Assembly: GCA_943704415.1 (NCBI GenBank)
Contig: CALSCO010002167.1
Location: forward strand, 1 to 16,499
DNA from: Parvularia atlantis
Taxonomy: Eukaryota > Opisthokonta > Rotosphaerida
Reading direction: 5' to 3'
DNA length: 16,499 nucleotides
Both the position numbers and the translations under genes were made by a program. Numbering within the stretch: position 1 is the stretch's first letter; each line of letters starts with the position of its first letter. The notes under the pieces are model-generated. The model saw only the letters and a program-made list of their open reading frames with translations, did not search any database and was not told the DNA's origin. This document shows positions 1-8,236 of the stretch, in pieces.

Positions 1-33
1 GATCGCTGGGCATGCCGGCGCGCCAGATAGACC

Positions 34-423
34 TTAGTTGCCGCGGCGGAAGGCGGCGGGTCGCTCAACTTGAAGGCCGGCCATGTAGCACTTCCACAGG
101 TAGGCGATGTTGCGCGCAGCGTTGACGTCCCTGTTCCACGACCACGAATGATTTACACTTTTGCAGTGTTTCGTGGAGTGAAGGGACGGGTGCTGGCGCA
201 TCGCGGAGTGACACTGGCAGCACGTCATCGCGTGCTCGAGCGAACGGTGGACGGACATCGTGACGGTCGAGTGCTTCGCCTCCGTCTTCTCAGGCTGGCC
301 CTCCAAGGCATCTGGCCCTCCTCCACCGCCGTCGCCGTCGTCCGGATCCTTCTTGCGCTTGGGCGGCATTGGGCGCCGCGCTCGCGTTATGGCACCGTTG
401 TAGTGTCGTATTGGAGAACCCAT
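34..423 (-). pseudogene. C-terminal remnant of a Fanzor/TnpB nuclease
   Basis: The 129-codon frame ends with a TnpB/Fanzor signature. Residues 68-71 are CCQC, Cys87 follows, then WNRDVNAARNI at 96-106, containing the RuvC-III aspartate (Asp99, codon 127-129). The tail (about 119-128, VERPAAFRRG) is also Fanzor-like. Fanzors are eukaryotic relatives of TnpB that cut DNA guided by an RNA made from the 3' end of the element. The fourth zinc ligand expected around residues 92-94 is not Cys (H-S-W here). The RuvC-I Asp and RuvC-II Glu are absent, so the product cannot be an active nuclease. Residues 19-25 (MPPKRKK) look like a nuclear localisation signal and could be the original N-terminus joined to the C-terminus by an internal deletion. 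No guide RNA can be recognised in the 33 bases that remain downstream. Confidence 0.7.
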
Positions 424-484
424 AGCGCTTGCGGATCTCCTTGCCTGATACTAGGAACACGTGTGTGGTCGTTGATGCAGACAT
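392..484 (-). pseudogene. N-terminal remnant of IS607-family serine recombinase (TnpA)
   Basis: An ATG at 484 opens a frame whose residues 13-30 read SGKEIRKRYGFSNTTLQR. This is the MerR-like helix-turn-helix with which IS607-family TnpA proteins begin (a 'tool/VSGKEI-KRYGVS--TL-RW' pattern). The family usually has Trp after this Arg; here residue 31 is Cys, one base change (TGG to TGC) from Trp. Beyond that codon the frame runs into arginine-rich, low-complexity sequence and stops near 290, without the serine-recombinase catalytic domain. The ATG is supported because a TATA-like element lies 61 nt upstream and the family motif starts about ten residues in. In IS607 enzymes this domain binds DNA; alone it cannot catalyse transposition. 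Confidence 0.6.
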
Positions 485-768
485 GTTTTGCAGATCAGAA
501 TAGCCTAATGGTTCATCATGGTTGGAAAGACACAAGGCGCGCACTTTTATACGCACCTGTAAAGCCGAATTGACATGTTGTGCAAAAGCAAACAAAGCGG
601 AGTCGCTCACTGGAGCAGAGTGCGCAGACGGAAAAGAGAAAATAGAGAAGTGGGTACTTTGCTTCATAAAGCGCGAAAAGGTCTCCCGCGGCGGTACTAG
701 TGACTGATCAGCCTGCGGCTCATACCGCGTCCATGCTGTGTGCGTCGTGACTGCTTTTCTGTCACGCA
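485..768. other. Low-GC intergenic region between transposon relic and TMEM230
   Basis: I see no gene in this stretch. By hand count positions 481-660 are 81/180 G+C (45%), far below the neighbouring genes. It holds the TATA-like element of the relic on the minus strand. It must also contain the upstream end of the element, whose boundary I cannot place, and the promoter and leader of TMEM230 on the plus strand, for which no clear TATA box is seen. Confidence 0.5.
545..551 (-). promoter_or_regulatory. TATA-box-like element of the relic transposon
   Basis: The minus strand reads TATAAAA at 551-545, in a low-GC stretch and 61 nt upstream of the recombinase-like ATG at 484. That spacing suits a TATA box about 30 nt upstream of transcription start plus a short leader. 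A tiny upstream reading frame (ATG ATG AAC CAT TAG) lies between TATA and ATG. Function is inferred from position only. Confidence 0.4.
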
Positions 769-1455
769 ATGTCGACGGCTGCGCAGTCGCTCGGCTCGGC
801 GCCGACGTCGTCCGCGGGCGGCGCCGATGCGTTCGCTTCCTCGTCCGCCACGAACCTGCCGACGCTGCGCCGCCCGAGCCCGCGCCCTCACGTGGTCCGC
901 GTGGCCGCGGCGTCGACCAACGAGGACTTTGTTGACGCGCAGTTTGACACGCCGCCGCCCAAGGTGCGTGCAGTGGGCGCGGACAGGGGACGGAGCGCGG
1001 GGGGTTCCTGCGTGCATGGCACATGCGCACGGTGCTGCTAGCACAGCGCTGCTCGCACGCGCACGCACAAACGGGGCCGACGTGCCGCGCGCAAGTGTCG
1101 ATGACGCGTGCGCACGACGGCAAACGCAGGTGCCGTACAAGTCCATCCGCCTCGCCGTGTTTCTGTTTGTGCTCGGCTCGATTTTGATCGTGCTGGGCGC
1201 GCTGCTCGTGGCCGGCGTGATCGGCTCGGCAACGCACGAGGCACGCCCCACCCGGTGGCGCAGCTGCCGCCCCCCCCTGCTCGCTGACACCCTACCCGTG
1301 CGCGTGGCGCGCAGACCGACCCGCGCGCCACGCCGCTGCTCATCCTCGGCGCGATCCTGTTCATCCCCGGGTCGTACCACGTGCGCATCGCGTACCTCGC
1401 CTCGCGGGGCGTGGCCGGCTACGACTACTCGCAGATCCCGGACATGGACGACTGA
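769..1455 (+). CDS. TMEM230: TMEM230-family two-pass membrane protein
   Basis: Spliced from 769-963, 1130-1228 and 1315-1455, giving 144 residues. Family features in order: a poorly conserved N-terminus, the DLQFKTPPK-like motif ([12 protein letters not shown], residues 54-65), a VPYKSIRLA segment leading into the first membrane helix (about 71-95), a second helix starting [17 protein letters not shown], then RIAYLASRG and the typical acidic end [12 protein letters not shown]. Human TMEM230 (120 residues) is a vesicle protein of secretory and recycling compartments. The first intron is GTGCG...CAG (166 nt, the longest here). The second must be phase 0; the best fit uses a GC donor at 1229, with a GT donor at 1217 (four residues shorter) as the alternative. 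The next gene starts 64 nt downstream. Identity is firm; only the second junction is uncertain. Confidence 0.9.
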
Positions 1456-1478
1456 CCCCCCTCCCCCCCCCCCCCCGC
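1456..1478 (+). repeat. Poly-C tract just after the TMEM230 stop
   Basis: Immediately after the TGA, the plus strand is almost pure cytosine, interrupted by one T. It fills nearly half of the 64-nt spacer between TMEM230 and the ERG2-like gene. It may be a slippage-prone mononucleotide tract in the 3' UTR. No other function is evident. Confidence 0.7.
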
Positions 1479-1519
1479 TGCTTGCGCTGTGTGTGCTGTA
1501 CTCTGCGAAAGCGATCATC

Positions 1520-2564
1520 ATGGTCGACGCCGTGATCGTGGCCGTGCTCGGCACCGTGGCCGCCGTCGTTGTCGCGTTCATCGCGTACCAGGCGTACCGG
1601 TGCGCGCGCAAGGCAGGCGGCGGATAGCGGGCGGCGTCGCTCACGGGGCACACCGCATGCGCAGGCCGAACGTGTTTGACTACCAGGTGATCGACCGCGT
1701 CGGCAAGGCCGCGGTCAAGAAGCACAAGAACGTCGAGGTGACCGCGCCGTCTCCCCGCACGCGCTCTGCCTCACACGCCCACCCCGCCGCAGGACCGCAT
1801 CCAATACATCATCGCTGAGCTCGCCAAGTTGTACCCGGGCAAGATCGACCGCGACCCCGTGCGCCGCTCGCGCGCGCGCGACCCCGGCAGTAGGCTGAGC
1901 CGCGGCGCCGCAGACTTGGGTCATGTATCACACCGGCGGCGCCATCGGCGCGTTCATCGTGCTGTATGCGTCCTTCACCGAGTACGTCATGATCAACGGA
2001 ACGTACGTGCTCCGGCCAGCGACCCGCCGCGGGCGCTCATGCGGGCGCGGGCATTGCAGGTCCATCGGCTTCCACGCGTTCACGGGCCGCAACCTCGTCG
2101 CCTTCCACGACACGATCATCGACGGCGAGGTGCGGCGACGGCCGGCGCTGCACGTGCTGCCTCACGCGTGCACAGGTCTGGTACTTCCCTGAGCACAAGC
2201 CGTACGTGCGCGAGGTGCGTTGGCTGCGGCAATCATCGCCGCCCGGTCGCCCAACCTGCTCCACGTGCACGCAGACGTACAAGGAGGGCGACTACTGCTT
2301 CATGCCGAAGCTCGTCTCGGCCGGCACGCGCTTCCCGGACCATGGCTGGCTGCTCGAGTACGCGCAGGTGCGCCTTCCTTCCTTTTGAGCGCGTGGGGTG
2401 GCATCGACCGTCTCGGGCGCGCAAAGGGCAACATCCCGTCGCTCGCCATCTTCGGGTTCGCCGACGTGCTCTTCAGCACGCTCGACTACGTCACCTTCTT
2501 CAAGACCAACGCCGTCCTCGGCCGACACTGTGCGCCCGACGCCGGAGCGGTGCCCCACGACTGA
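1520..2564 (+). CDS. ERG2: ERG2 / sigma-1 receptor family protein (C-8 sterol isomerase-like)
   Basis: Eight exons (1520-1599, 1665-1737, 1793-1858, 1914-2002, 2060-2129, 2176-2214, 2275-2367, 2427-2564) encode 215 residues, close to yeast Erg2 (222) and the human sigma-1 receptor (223). An N-terminal membrane anchor (about residues 5-26) is followed by a VFDYQVIDR segment matching the ERG2 'MFDP' region, then WVMYHTGGAIGAF, YASFTEY (family motif HAS-x-x-EY), FHAFTGRN (family GHTGRH), YKEGDYCFMP, GWLLEYAQG and the C-terminal FGFADVLFSTLD. In fungi this ER enzyme shifts the sterol delta-8 double bond to delta-7; animal sigma-1 is a ligand-binding relative without that activity, so the biochemical role here is inferred. 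Exon 1 is assigned because it restores an anchor of the right size and joins in frame through a GTGCG intron; it is the least certain part. Confidence 0.85.
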
Positions 2565-2658
2565 CATGGCGCCCGCCGGACGCACAGACATGCGGTCACT
2601 CTTCACGTGACCGCTCGAGAGGCACATGTTTCCTTTGTTTTGTGTCTTCGCCTCGCTC

Positions 2659-3339
2659 ATGAACCGCGCGCACACGCTGCTGCCCGCCCTCGCTGTGCTC
2701 CTCGTGCTCGCGGCTGCGAGCGTGGGCGTGCGCGCCGACGACGAGATCTCGCGCGACGCCGACGCAGACGCCCGCCGCGACGACCCGGCCCAGGACGGCG
2801 CTGAGAACGCCGTCGCGGCGCAGTACACGGGCTGCTCGCTCACCAACACGTGGTGGCGCGGCAGCACGACCGCGTGTAGCAATGACGTCTGCGAGTATGT
2901 CACGACGACGTACAAGTTTGGCGACGACCTGCGCTTCGAGTCGGTCGTGGAGGTGAGCAGCAACACGGACAACTGCCAGGCCAACGCCGTCACCAACGTG
3001 GGCACGTACACCTACACCTACTACAGCCTCACGACGATGCGCGCCGTGCTCTACTTCAGCAGCTGCAGCGTCACCTCGGGCCCGATCTCGGGCGGCTGCA
3101 TCGCCTGCCGCGGCGCGATGACGACCACGACCGACATCGCGTTCATCTCCAACTGCGACACGATGAACCTCTCGCAGAGCGGCCGCACGACGACCTTCTA
3201 CGCCGTGGGCCTGACGCCGGGCGGGATCGTGAGCATCGTGCTGGCCGTGGCCGTCGTCGTCGTGCTCTCGGCCATCGCCGTCATCGTCGTGCGCAGCCGC
3301 CGCGGGGCACCGCTCGCCGCGTACCAGCCGCTACAGTGA
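2659..3339 (+). CDS. Small type I membrane protein with Cys-rich ectodomain and YxxPhi tail
   Basis: A single exon of 226 codons. The ATG at 2659 is preferred over 2626 because it begins a good signal peptide (hydrophobic residues 7-24, likely cut near VRA-DDE). An acidic spacer follows, then an ectodomain with eight cysteines, an N-L-S glycosylation site, one membrane helix (about 189-211) and a 15-residue basic tail ending AAYQPLQ. YQPL is a YxxPhi motif of the kind read by clathrin adaptors, suggesting endocytic or lysosomal sorting. The ectodomain pattern NTWW..., CxYVTTTYKFGDDLRFES, DNC and VGTYTYTY weakly resembles the APCDD1 beta-barrel domain (W-S-CE, tRsYxF, xxC); that is an inference. 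I do not recognise a named orthologue. Unlike its neighbours it has no introns. Confidence 0.75.
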   Translation: MNRAHTLLPALAVLLVLAAASVGVRADDEISRDADADARRDDPAQDGAENAVAAQYTGCSLTNTWWRGSTTACSNDVCEYVTTTYKFGDDLRFESVVEVSSNTDNCQANAVTNVGTYTYTYYSLTTMRAVLYFSSCSVTSGPISGGCIACRGAMTTTTDIAFISNCDTMNLSQSGRTTTFYAVGLTPGGIVSIVLAVAVVVVLSAIAVIVVRSRRGAPLAAYQPLQ

Positions 3340-3439
3340 GCGAGTGCTGTGCTGTGCGCTGTGCTGCGGGAACGACGGTCTGGGTCCTGAAACGGCACAA
3401 GCACTCGAAGGTCGACCTGGCGGTGTCAGATCTCGCGCG

Positions 3440-6405
3440 ATGGCCACGATGGCGGAAGACGGTTCGCGGCCGCGTCCCCGTCGGCGCCGTCGTCCGCTCA
3501 ACGCGCCGCGCGCCCCAGGTGGCGTCCCGCACGCGCACGCCGCGTCGCCAACGTCGTCCGACGGCGCCGACGCCCCGGCCGAGGTCGCGTGCAGCACCAG
3601 CGCGGCGTCGTCCGCGGGAGCGCGCGGTGACGCCGGCGAGCTGGCGCCGGGCGAGGCGGATACGGCGCCGCCGGCTGACGAGGCGCCGGCCCTGGCGACG
3701 GCCGACGGAGCGGAGGCGGCCGCGGACGGAGGCGCGACGGAGGCGGCGGGTGGCGAGCGGCCGAAGAAGGCGCGGCGCACGGCGCCCCTGCGCCGCGCGC
3801 GATATTTATGGTCTGCGGCGCGGCGTGCAGAAGAAGTCGGGCGCCAAGAGCAGCGGCAAGGTCGCGCGCAAGACGTCCAAGACGGCACCCGCGGCCGAGG
3901 GCGAAGCGTCGTCGGCGTCGGCGGCAGCCGCGCCGGCACCGGCAGACGGCGAGGCAGCCGCATCGCCCGTCAAGAAGAAGGTCTCGAAGAAGAAGGTCCG
4001 ACACAGTCGCCGCACCGCCACGTGCTTACCGTCGCCGGCGCAGCAGAAGGCGACCGAGGGTGACGGAGATGCAGCAGCGGATGCGTCTGCCGCCGAGGAC
4101 GTCGTCGTCATCAAGCCGACCAACCGCAAGCGACACGCGTCCACGCCGCCGCAGCCGTCGCCCGATGTGTTCTCCAGCGGCGACGAGCCGCCGCTGATGG
4201 TGGCGCTGGGCAACGGGCCGCGCCTGCCGGCGTCCGGGCTCGCCGCGCCGCAGACGGCGCGGTCCATCTCGACGCCGACCGATATGAGCGACATGGCCGG
4301 CGTGCGTCTGCTCACCCCATCGAAGACGCGCACGGCGCTCACTGTGCGTTGCAGACTGCGGCGGCACCCGCTGCCAAGCGCGTCAGCGGCAAGGCCAAGA
4401 CGGTCGGTAAGTCGCCCAAGCGCGCAGCGGGCGCCAACGGGGCACCGGCGGGCGAGGGCGAGGCGCTCAAGCTGACGAGCAAGTTCAAGAACCTAACGCT
4501 CACCCGCAAGACGAGCCCGCGGCCGGCGTCGATGATGGTGCACGCGCCACGCTGCGAGCCGGGCGCCGTGCCGACAGCCGCATGCGCACACACAGATGAT
4601 GGACTCACCACAGTCCGACACGATCCTCAACCTGCTCTCGCCCAAGCGGCACCAGCGCGGTGAGCGAGCGCCGCTGCGTCGTTTGGTCGTGCGCGCGCTG
4701 ACCTGGCCGACGGGCGCTGGCAGAGGGCTCGAACACGACGACCGAGAGCCTTGCGCTGGCCGCAGACTCGCCCGCGACGATGACCAGCGCCGAACTGTCA
4801 CTGCTGCTCCCGCCAGCCAGCCAGACGATCATGGCGCTGCTCAGTCCGCGGGTGCGCCCGAGAGCGCGCGCGCGCACACTGTGACGGCACGCTGACACGC
4901 CGGCGTAGTCGACGCTGGACTCGGTCGCGGAGGAGGACGACGGGCCAAACGGGTTCCCGACCAGCCCAGACAAGGAGTCGCGCACGTCGTCCGAGGAGCG
5001 TGAGGAGCAGGTGATGGTGCGGCCGGTCAAGGGACGATCGAGGGTGCGTGCGCCCTGCTGCTGCGTGCGTGCGTGCGTGCACCGAGTGCCTGATCCCGCC
5101 GCAGGCGTACAGCAGCAACAACCGCGCCGGCAAAGTCGCGTCGCACTACGACGTTAAGGACCTCGTGCGCTCGTCGTATTGCATCCCGCACCGCTTTGCG
5201 CCCGTCTCGATCCTCACCGCCGCGTCGCTCAAGTATTTTGGCGGTGCGCGCCTCGCCCACACCCGCGCGCGCACACGGCCGCTCTTCACGCTCTCACGCG
5301 CGCCGACAGCCGGCAACCAGACGACGTGCGCCAACTGCCAGCAGCCGCTCAAGACGGCCGTGGTCAAGTGCCAGGGCACGTCGCTCCACTCACCGCGCGT
5401 GTCGCTGACGAACGGGCGCGCAGAGTGCAACCTGCTTGCGCATCGGTCGTGCTCGCTCCTGCTGCCGCCCACGTGCGGCATGCCGCTCGAGCTGCAGGCC
5501 GTGCAGCGCTTCACTGACAAGCCGATCATGACCGGTGCGGCGCGGGCGCGACCTGGCGTCGCTCGTTGGCCTAAAGTGTTCGCCGTCGCACAGCACAATC
5601 GTCGTTCGGCGTGAGCCTCGAGGTGCAGTGCGCGCGCGAGGGCTCGACCGTGCCCATGCTCGTCAAGGCGTGCGTGCGGCACATTGAGAAAAAGGGCCTG
5701 GATACGGAGGGCCTGTACCGCGTCGGCGGCGGAGGCGTGGCCATGGACCGGCTCAAGATGCAGTTCCAGTACGGGAGGTGCGTGCGCTGCCGGGCTAGCC
5801 GCACAGCCACGCTCACCGTGCGCCAGGCCGAACCTGGACGACCCCGAGTGGGACGACATCACGGTCGTGACGGGCGTGCTGAAGCAGTACTACCGCTCGC
5901 TGCCGGACCCGCTGCTGCAGGTGGCGCACTACGAGGAGTTTGCCCTCGCGGTGGACGGTGCGGCGCTTCAGCTTTTGCTTTCTGCGCGAGGCTGACGTCG
6001 TGCGCGCGGGCAGAGACCGACGAGGACCGTCGGCGCGTGCGCATGCAGGAGGCGCTCGACAAGCTGCACCCGGCGCACTTGCACACGCTCGCGTTCACCG
6101 TGCGGCACCTCGATCGCGTCCAGGCCAACTCGGAGCTGAACAAGATGAACATCACTAACCTGGCGCTCATCTTCGGGCCAACACTCATGCGCTCCAACAA
6201 CCTGAGGTGCGTTTAGGTTGTGCACTCGCGGCGCGGCGGCTGACGCTCGGGGCGCAGCCGCGACATCATCGACATGGGCATCCAGGCCAAGGTGCTGTCG
6301 TACCTGATCACGCACGCGCGTGACCTGTTTGGGGCGGATCTGCAGCACCGCGACCTCTCCAGCCACAACCTCTCGATGTACGTTTCCGCCGAGACCGCGC
6401 TGTGA
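3440..6405 (+). CDS. C1-domain RhoGAP protein with a long basic, disordered N-terminus
   Basis: Fourteen exons: 3440-3769, 3831-3995, 4044-4301, 4355-4537, 4596-4659, 4724-4851, 4909-5043, 5105-5243, 5310-5375, 5424-5534, 5594-5777, 5827-5957, 6014-6206, 6258-6405; about 744 residues. Residues 1-420 are low-complexity Ala/Pro/Glu/Lys with SPKK-like motifs. A C1 zinc domain (about 450-508) has His450, CANC, then C-x2-C-x4-H-x2-C. The RhoGAP domain starts SFGVSLE (about 530) and shows GLDTEGLYRVGG with the catalytic arginine finger (about Arg569, codon 5719-5721), LKQYYRSLPDPLL, and MNITNLALIFGPTLMR. It should speed GTP hydrolysis on Rho/Rac/Cdc42 at membranes; whether the C1 binds diacylglycerol is unknown. 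The architecture resembles chimaerins without the SH2 domain. Two junctions (3770 and 5376) need GC donors. The 3996-4043 intron keeps frame and could be coding. First exon boundaries are least sure. Confidence 0.85.
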
Positions 6406-6480
6406 CGCACGCTATCCCTTGCTCTGCGAGGCTTCCCTTGTTTTTGCCTGTGTAACATCTCTGCAGCCCCCACACGGCGG

Positions 6481-8155
6481 TCACTTGGCCACGAAGCGGA
6501 CGGACGGCTCGGTCGCGAGGATCTCCTCGACCTCGTGCGCCGGATGCGACGTGGCCACGCAGATCTCGTCGATCGTCGTCAGCCCGTTCAGCAGCCTGCG
6601 CGCGCACATGTGAGGCTCGGTGTGCGCGCGCAGGCAGACCCAGACCGTCGCAACCCGGGCGCGAGTCCGCTCGGCGTGACTGTGCTCGCCGCGGACCCGG
6701 GCGACATGACCGTGTCCTCGCTGCTGCTGCGGCTCGTGACGGCGCTCCCCGGCGCAACCAGCACCGGGTGGATGTGCACTCGCCTGAGGATGCCCTTGAG
6801 CGCGCCGAACGAGACGAGGTCGCTGCAGGCCGCGCGATCAGTCTGCTTCAAACGCGGTCAAAGGGCGCGCACCGCAGGTCGACGGCCAGCAGCCGGAAGC
6901 GCGCCGATTTGACCAGTGCGGCCACCTGCACGCCGTGCTGGAAGCTGCAGTACGCCGCGAAGACGTCGCTGATCGACGGCGGCGCTTGCCCTGCGACACT
7001 GGTTGGCCAGCAGCCACAAAAAGCGCGCAAGACCGCGCACCCGCGAGGCCCACGCTGCGCAGGCACTCGGCCTGCAGCTCGGCGTCGACGTACAGGTCAC
7101 GGATGCGCGGTGTGACGGCGTAGATGTTGGTCGACTGGAAGATGTCGGCGAGCCTGACGCAGCCGTAGTACCTTGGCGCGCGCGCGCAAGTAGTGTGAGC
7201 ATGAGCAAAAGGGGACGACGGCACAGCCCGCGGTGAGCGCACAGCAGGTGCTGCAGGCACTTGCGCACGAGGTGCACGTCGACGTCGGCCTTGGCCGCGA
7301 TGCGCCGCAGGTGGTTGACGCCATCGACGTACGGCAGGATCTGCGCCCGCGCAGCGCGTCAAGGGCGGGGCGCGCACGCGCGCGCGCGCGAGACGGCGCC
7401 ACCTGCTGCATTGTCAGGTCCCAGTCTTCGCCGGCCAGCGGGAGGACCTCGGTTGTGGGCACGGGCACGTCGTAGTCGTGCACGGGCTGCGGGTCGCGGA
7501 AGTGCGGGAAGAGCTTGACGTTGATCGCGGCGCTAAAGTCGACTGGGGCGGGGGCGTGAGCACGGCGGCGCTGGGCGGGCGGCGAGGCGCACGCAACGGA
7601 TCGGTACTTGGCTCTCGCGGTACGTGTTGAGGTCGTCCAGCAGCTGCTGCAGCACGTCGTCGAGCACGGCCTTGCTGCTCGGGTTGAAGAGGAACTCGTG
7701 CTCGACCTGCGCCGCTGCCGTGAGCGCGGCGCGTGACGATCGGGAGCAGCAGTGACGGCGGCAGCAGCAGCACCTCGAGCTTGCGCAGGACATCGGCCAG
7801 CTTGCGCGCGACGGGCTCGTAGCAGCGCGTGTCGGCGTCCGGGTCGAAGCAGAAGCCGAGGTTGAACAGCATCGCGTTGCGGTCGTACTTCTTGTTCTCG
7901 ATCATCACGGGCACACCCACGAACTTGCGCTCGTCCGTGCGCCTGCGCGGGGCGATCAGCCGTCCGGGCGCGCGGACGAGGCAGCCCGCACAGCGTCACG
8001 AGCCGCCCGCACAGCTGCGACTTGGGGATGAGGTACTCGCTCACGGCCTCGAACTCGTCCGGGCGGACGTGGCCCTCGGGCGCCTGGAAGGTGACCTTGG
8101 GCCCGAGCACGTTGTGGAACTCGGCGAAGAAGATGCACGAGAGCCGCGTGTCCAT
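6481..8155 (-). CDS. NPRL2: GATOR1 subunit NPRL2 (nitrogen permease regulator 2-like)
   Basis: Nine exons on the minus strand (8155-7992, 7942-7774, 7706-7598, 7542-7403, 7340-7243, 7171-7041, 6990-6873, 6822-6646, 6595-6481) give 406 residues; human NPRL2 has 380. Signatures follow the whole family: CIFFAEFHNVLGPKVTFQ at the N-terminus (longin domain), ENKKYDRNAMLFNLGF, the HDYDVPV and DWDLTMQQILPYVDG segments, AKADVDVHLVRKCLQHLLYYG, ISDVFAAYC, SFGALKGILRRV and a final IDEIC winged-helix stretch. NPRL2 with NPRL3 and DEPDC5 forms GATOR1, the GAP for Rag GTPases that shuts down TORC1 when amino acids are low. The arginine finger known from human NPRL2 (Arg78, in KYSRN) is kept as Arg76 in KYDRN. 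It converges with the RhoGAP gene (75 nt between stops) and diverges from the J-protein gene (81 nt between starts). Confidence 0.93.
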
Positions 8156-8236
8156 CGAGTCAGATGCGATGCGATGCGGGCGGCTGTACACGTAGGCGAA
8201 GCAGCAACAGTTGCAAGTCAAGCTGCATTGTGACGG
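8156..8236. promoter_or_regulatory. Shared 81-bp promoter space of NPRL2 and the J-protein gene
   Basis: Only 81 bases separate the two divergent start codons, so both promoters and leaders must fit or overlap here. The stretch contains a short GATGC repeat (gatgcgatgcgatgcgg at 8164-8180) and no TATA or CCAAT box that I can see. Confidence 0.5.

Larger units (their letters stand above)
34..551 (-). mobile_element. Relic of an IS607-like transposon carrying a Fanzor/TnpB gene
   Basis: Two pieces of an IS607-type transposon lie in order on the minus strand: the start of a TnpA-like serine recombinase (484 down to about 392) and the C-terminal end of a TnpB/Fanzor RNA-guided nuclease (stop at 34-36). 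In intact elements of this class tnpA precedes tnpB/Fanzor on the same strand, as here. Almost everything between is missing: the recombinase catalytic domain and the nuclease RuvC-I and RuvC-II parts. The two pieces are in different frames. The surrounding DNA is clearly poorer in GC than the host genes, which fits an insertion. The element's true ends are not visible; IS607 elements lack terminal inverted repeats, and the Fanzor-side end may lie at 1-33 or outside the window. This is an internally deleted, immobile copy. Identification rests on motifs read by eye. Confidence 0.7.

Noticed and set aside
290-1237. Long minus-strand ORF of 315 codons
   Set aside because: Only its part at 392-484 has a recognisable motif (IS607 helix-turn-helix). 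The rest is antisense to TMEM230 or Arg-rich frame noise.
1489-1626. Stand-alone 35-residue membrane peptide ending at the TAG near 1624
   Set aside because: The same ATG at 1520 serves as exon 1 of the ERG2-like gene; a GTGCG intron removes the stop and joins in frame to the VFDYQ segment.
3336-3830. Plus-strand Arg-rich start of a 379-codon ORF as the RhoGAP N-terminus
   Set aside because: This frame is almost pure Arg/Pro/Ala, as GC-rich shadow frames are. The frame from the ATG at 3440 has varied acidic and Ser/Thr content.
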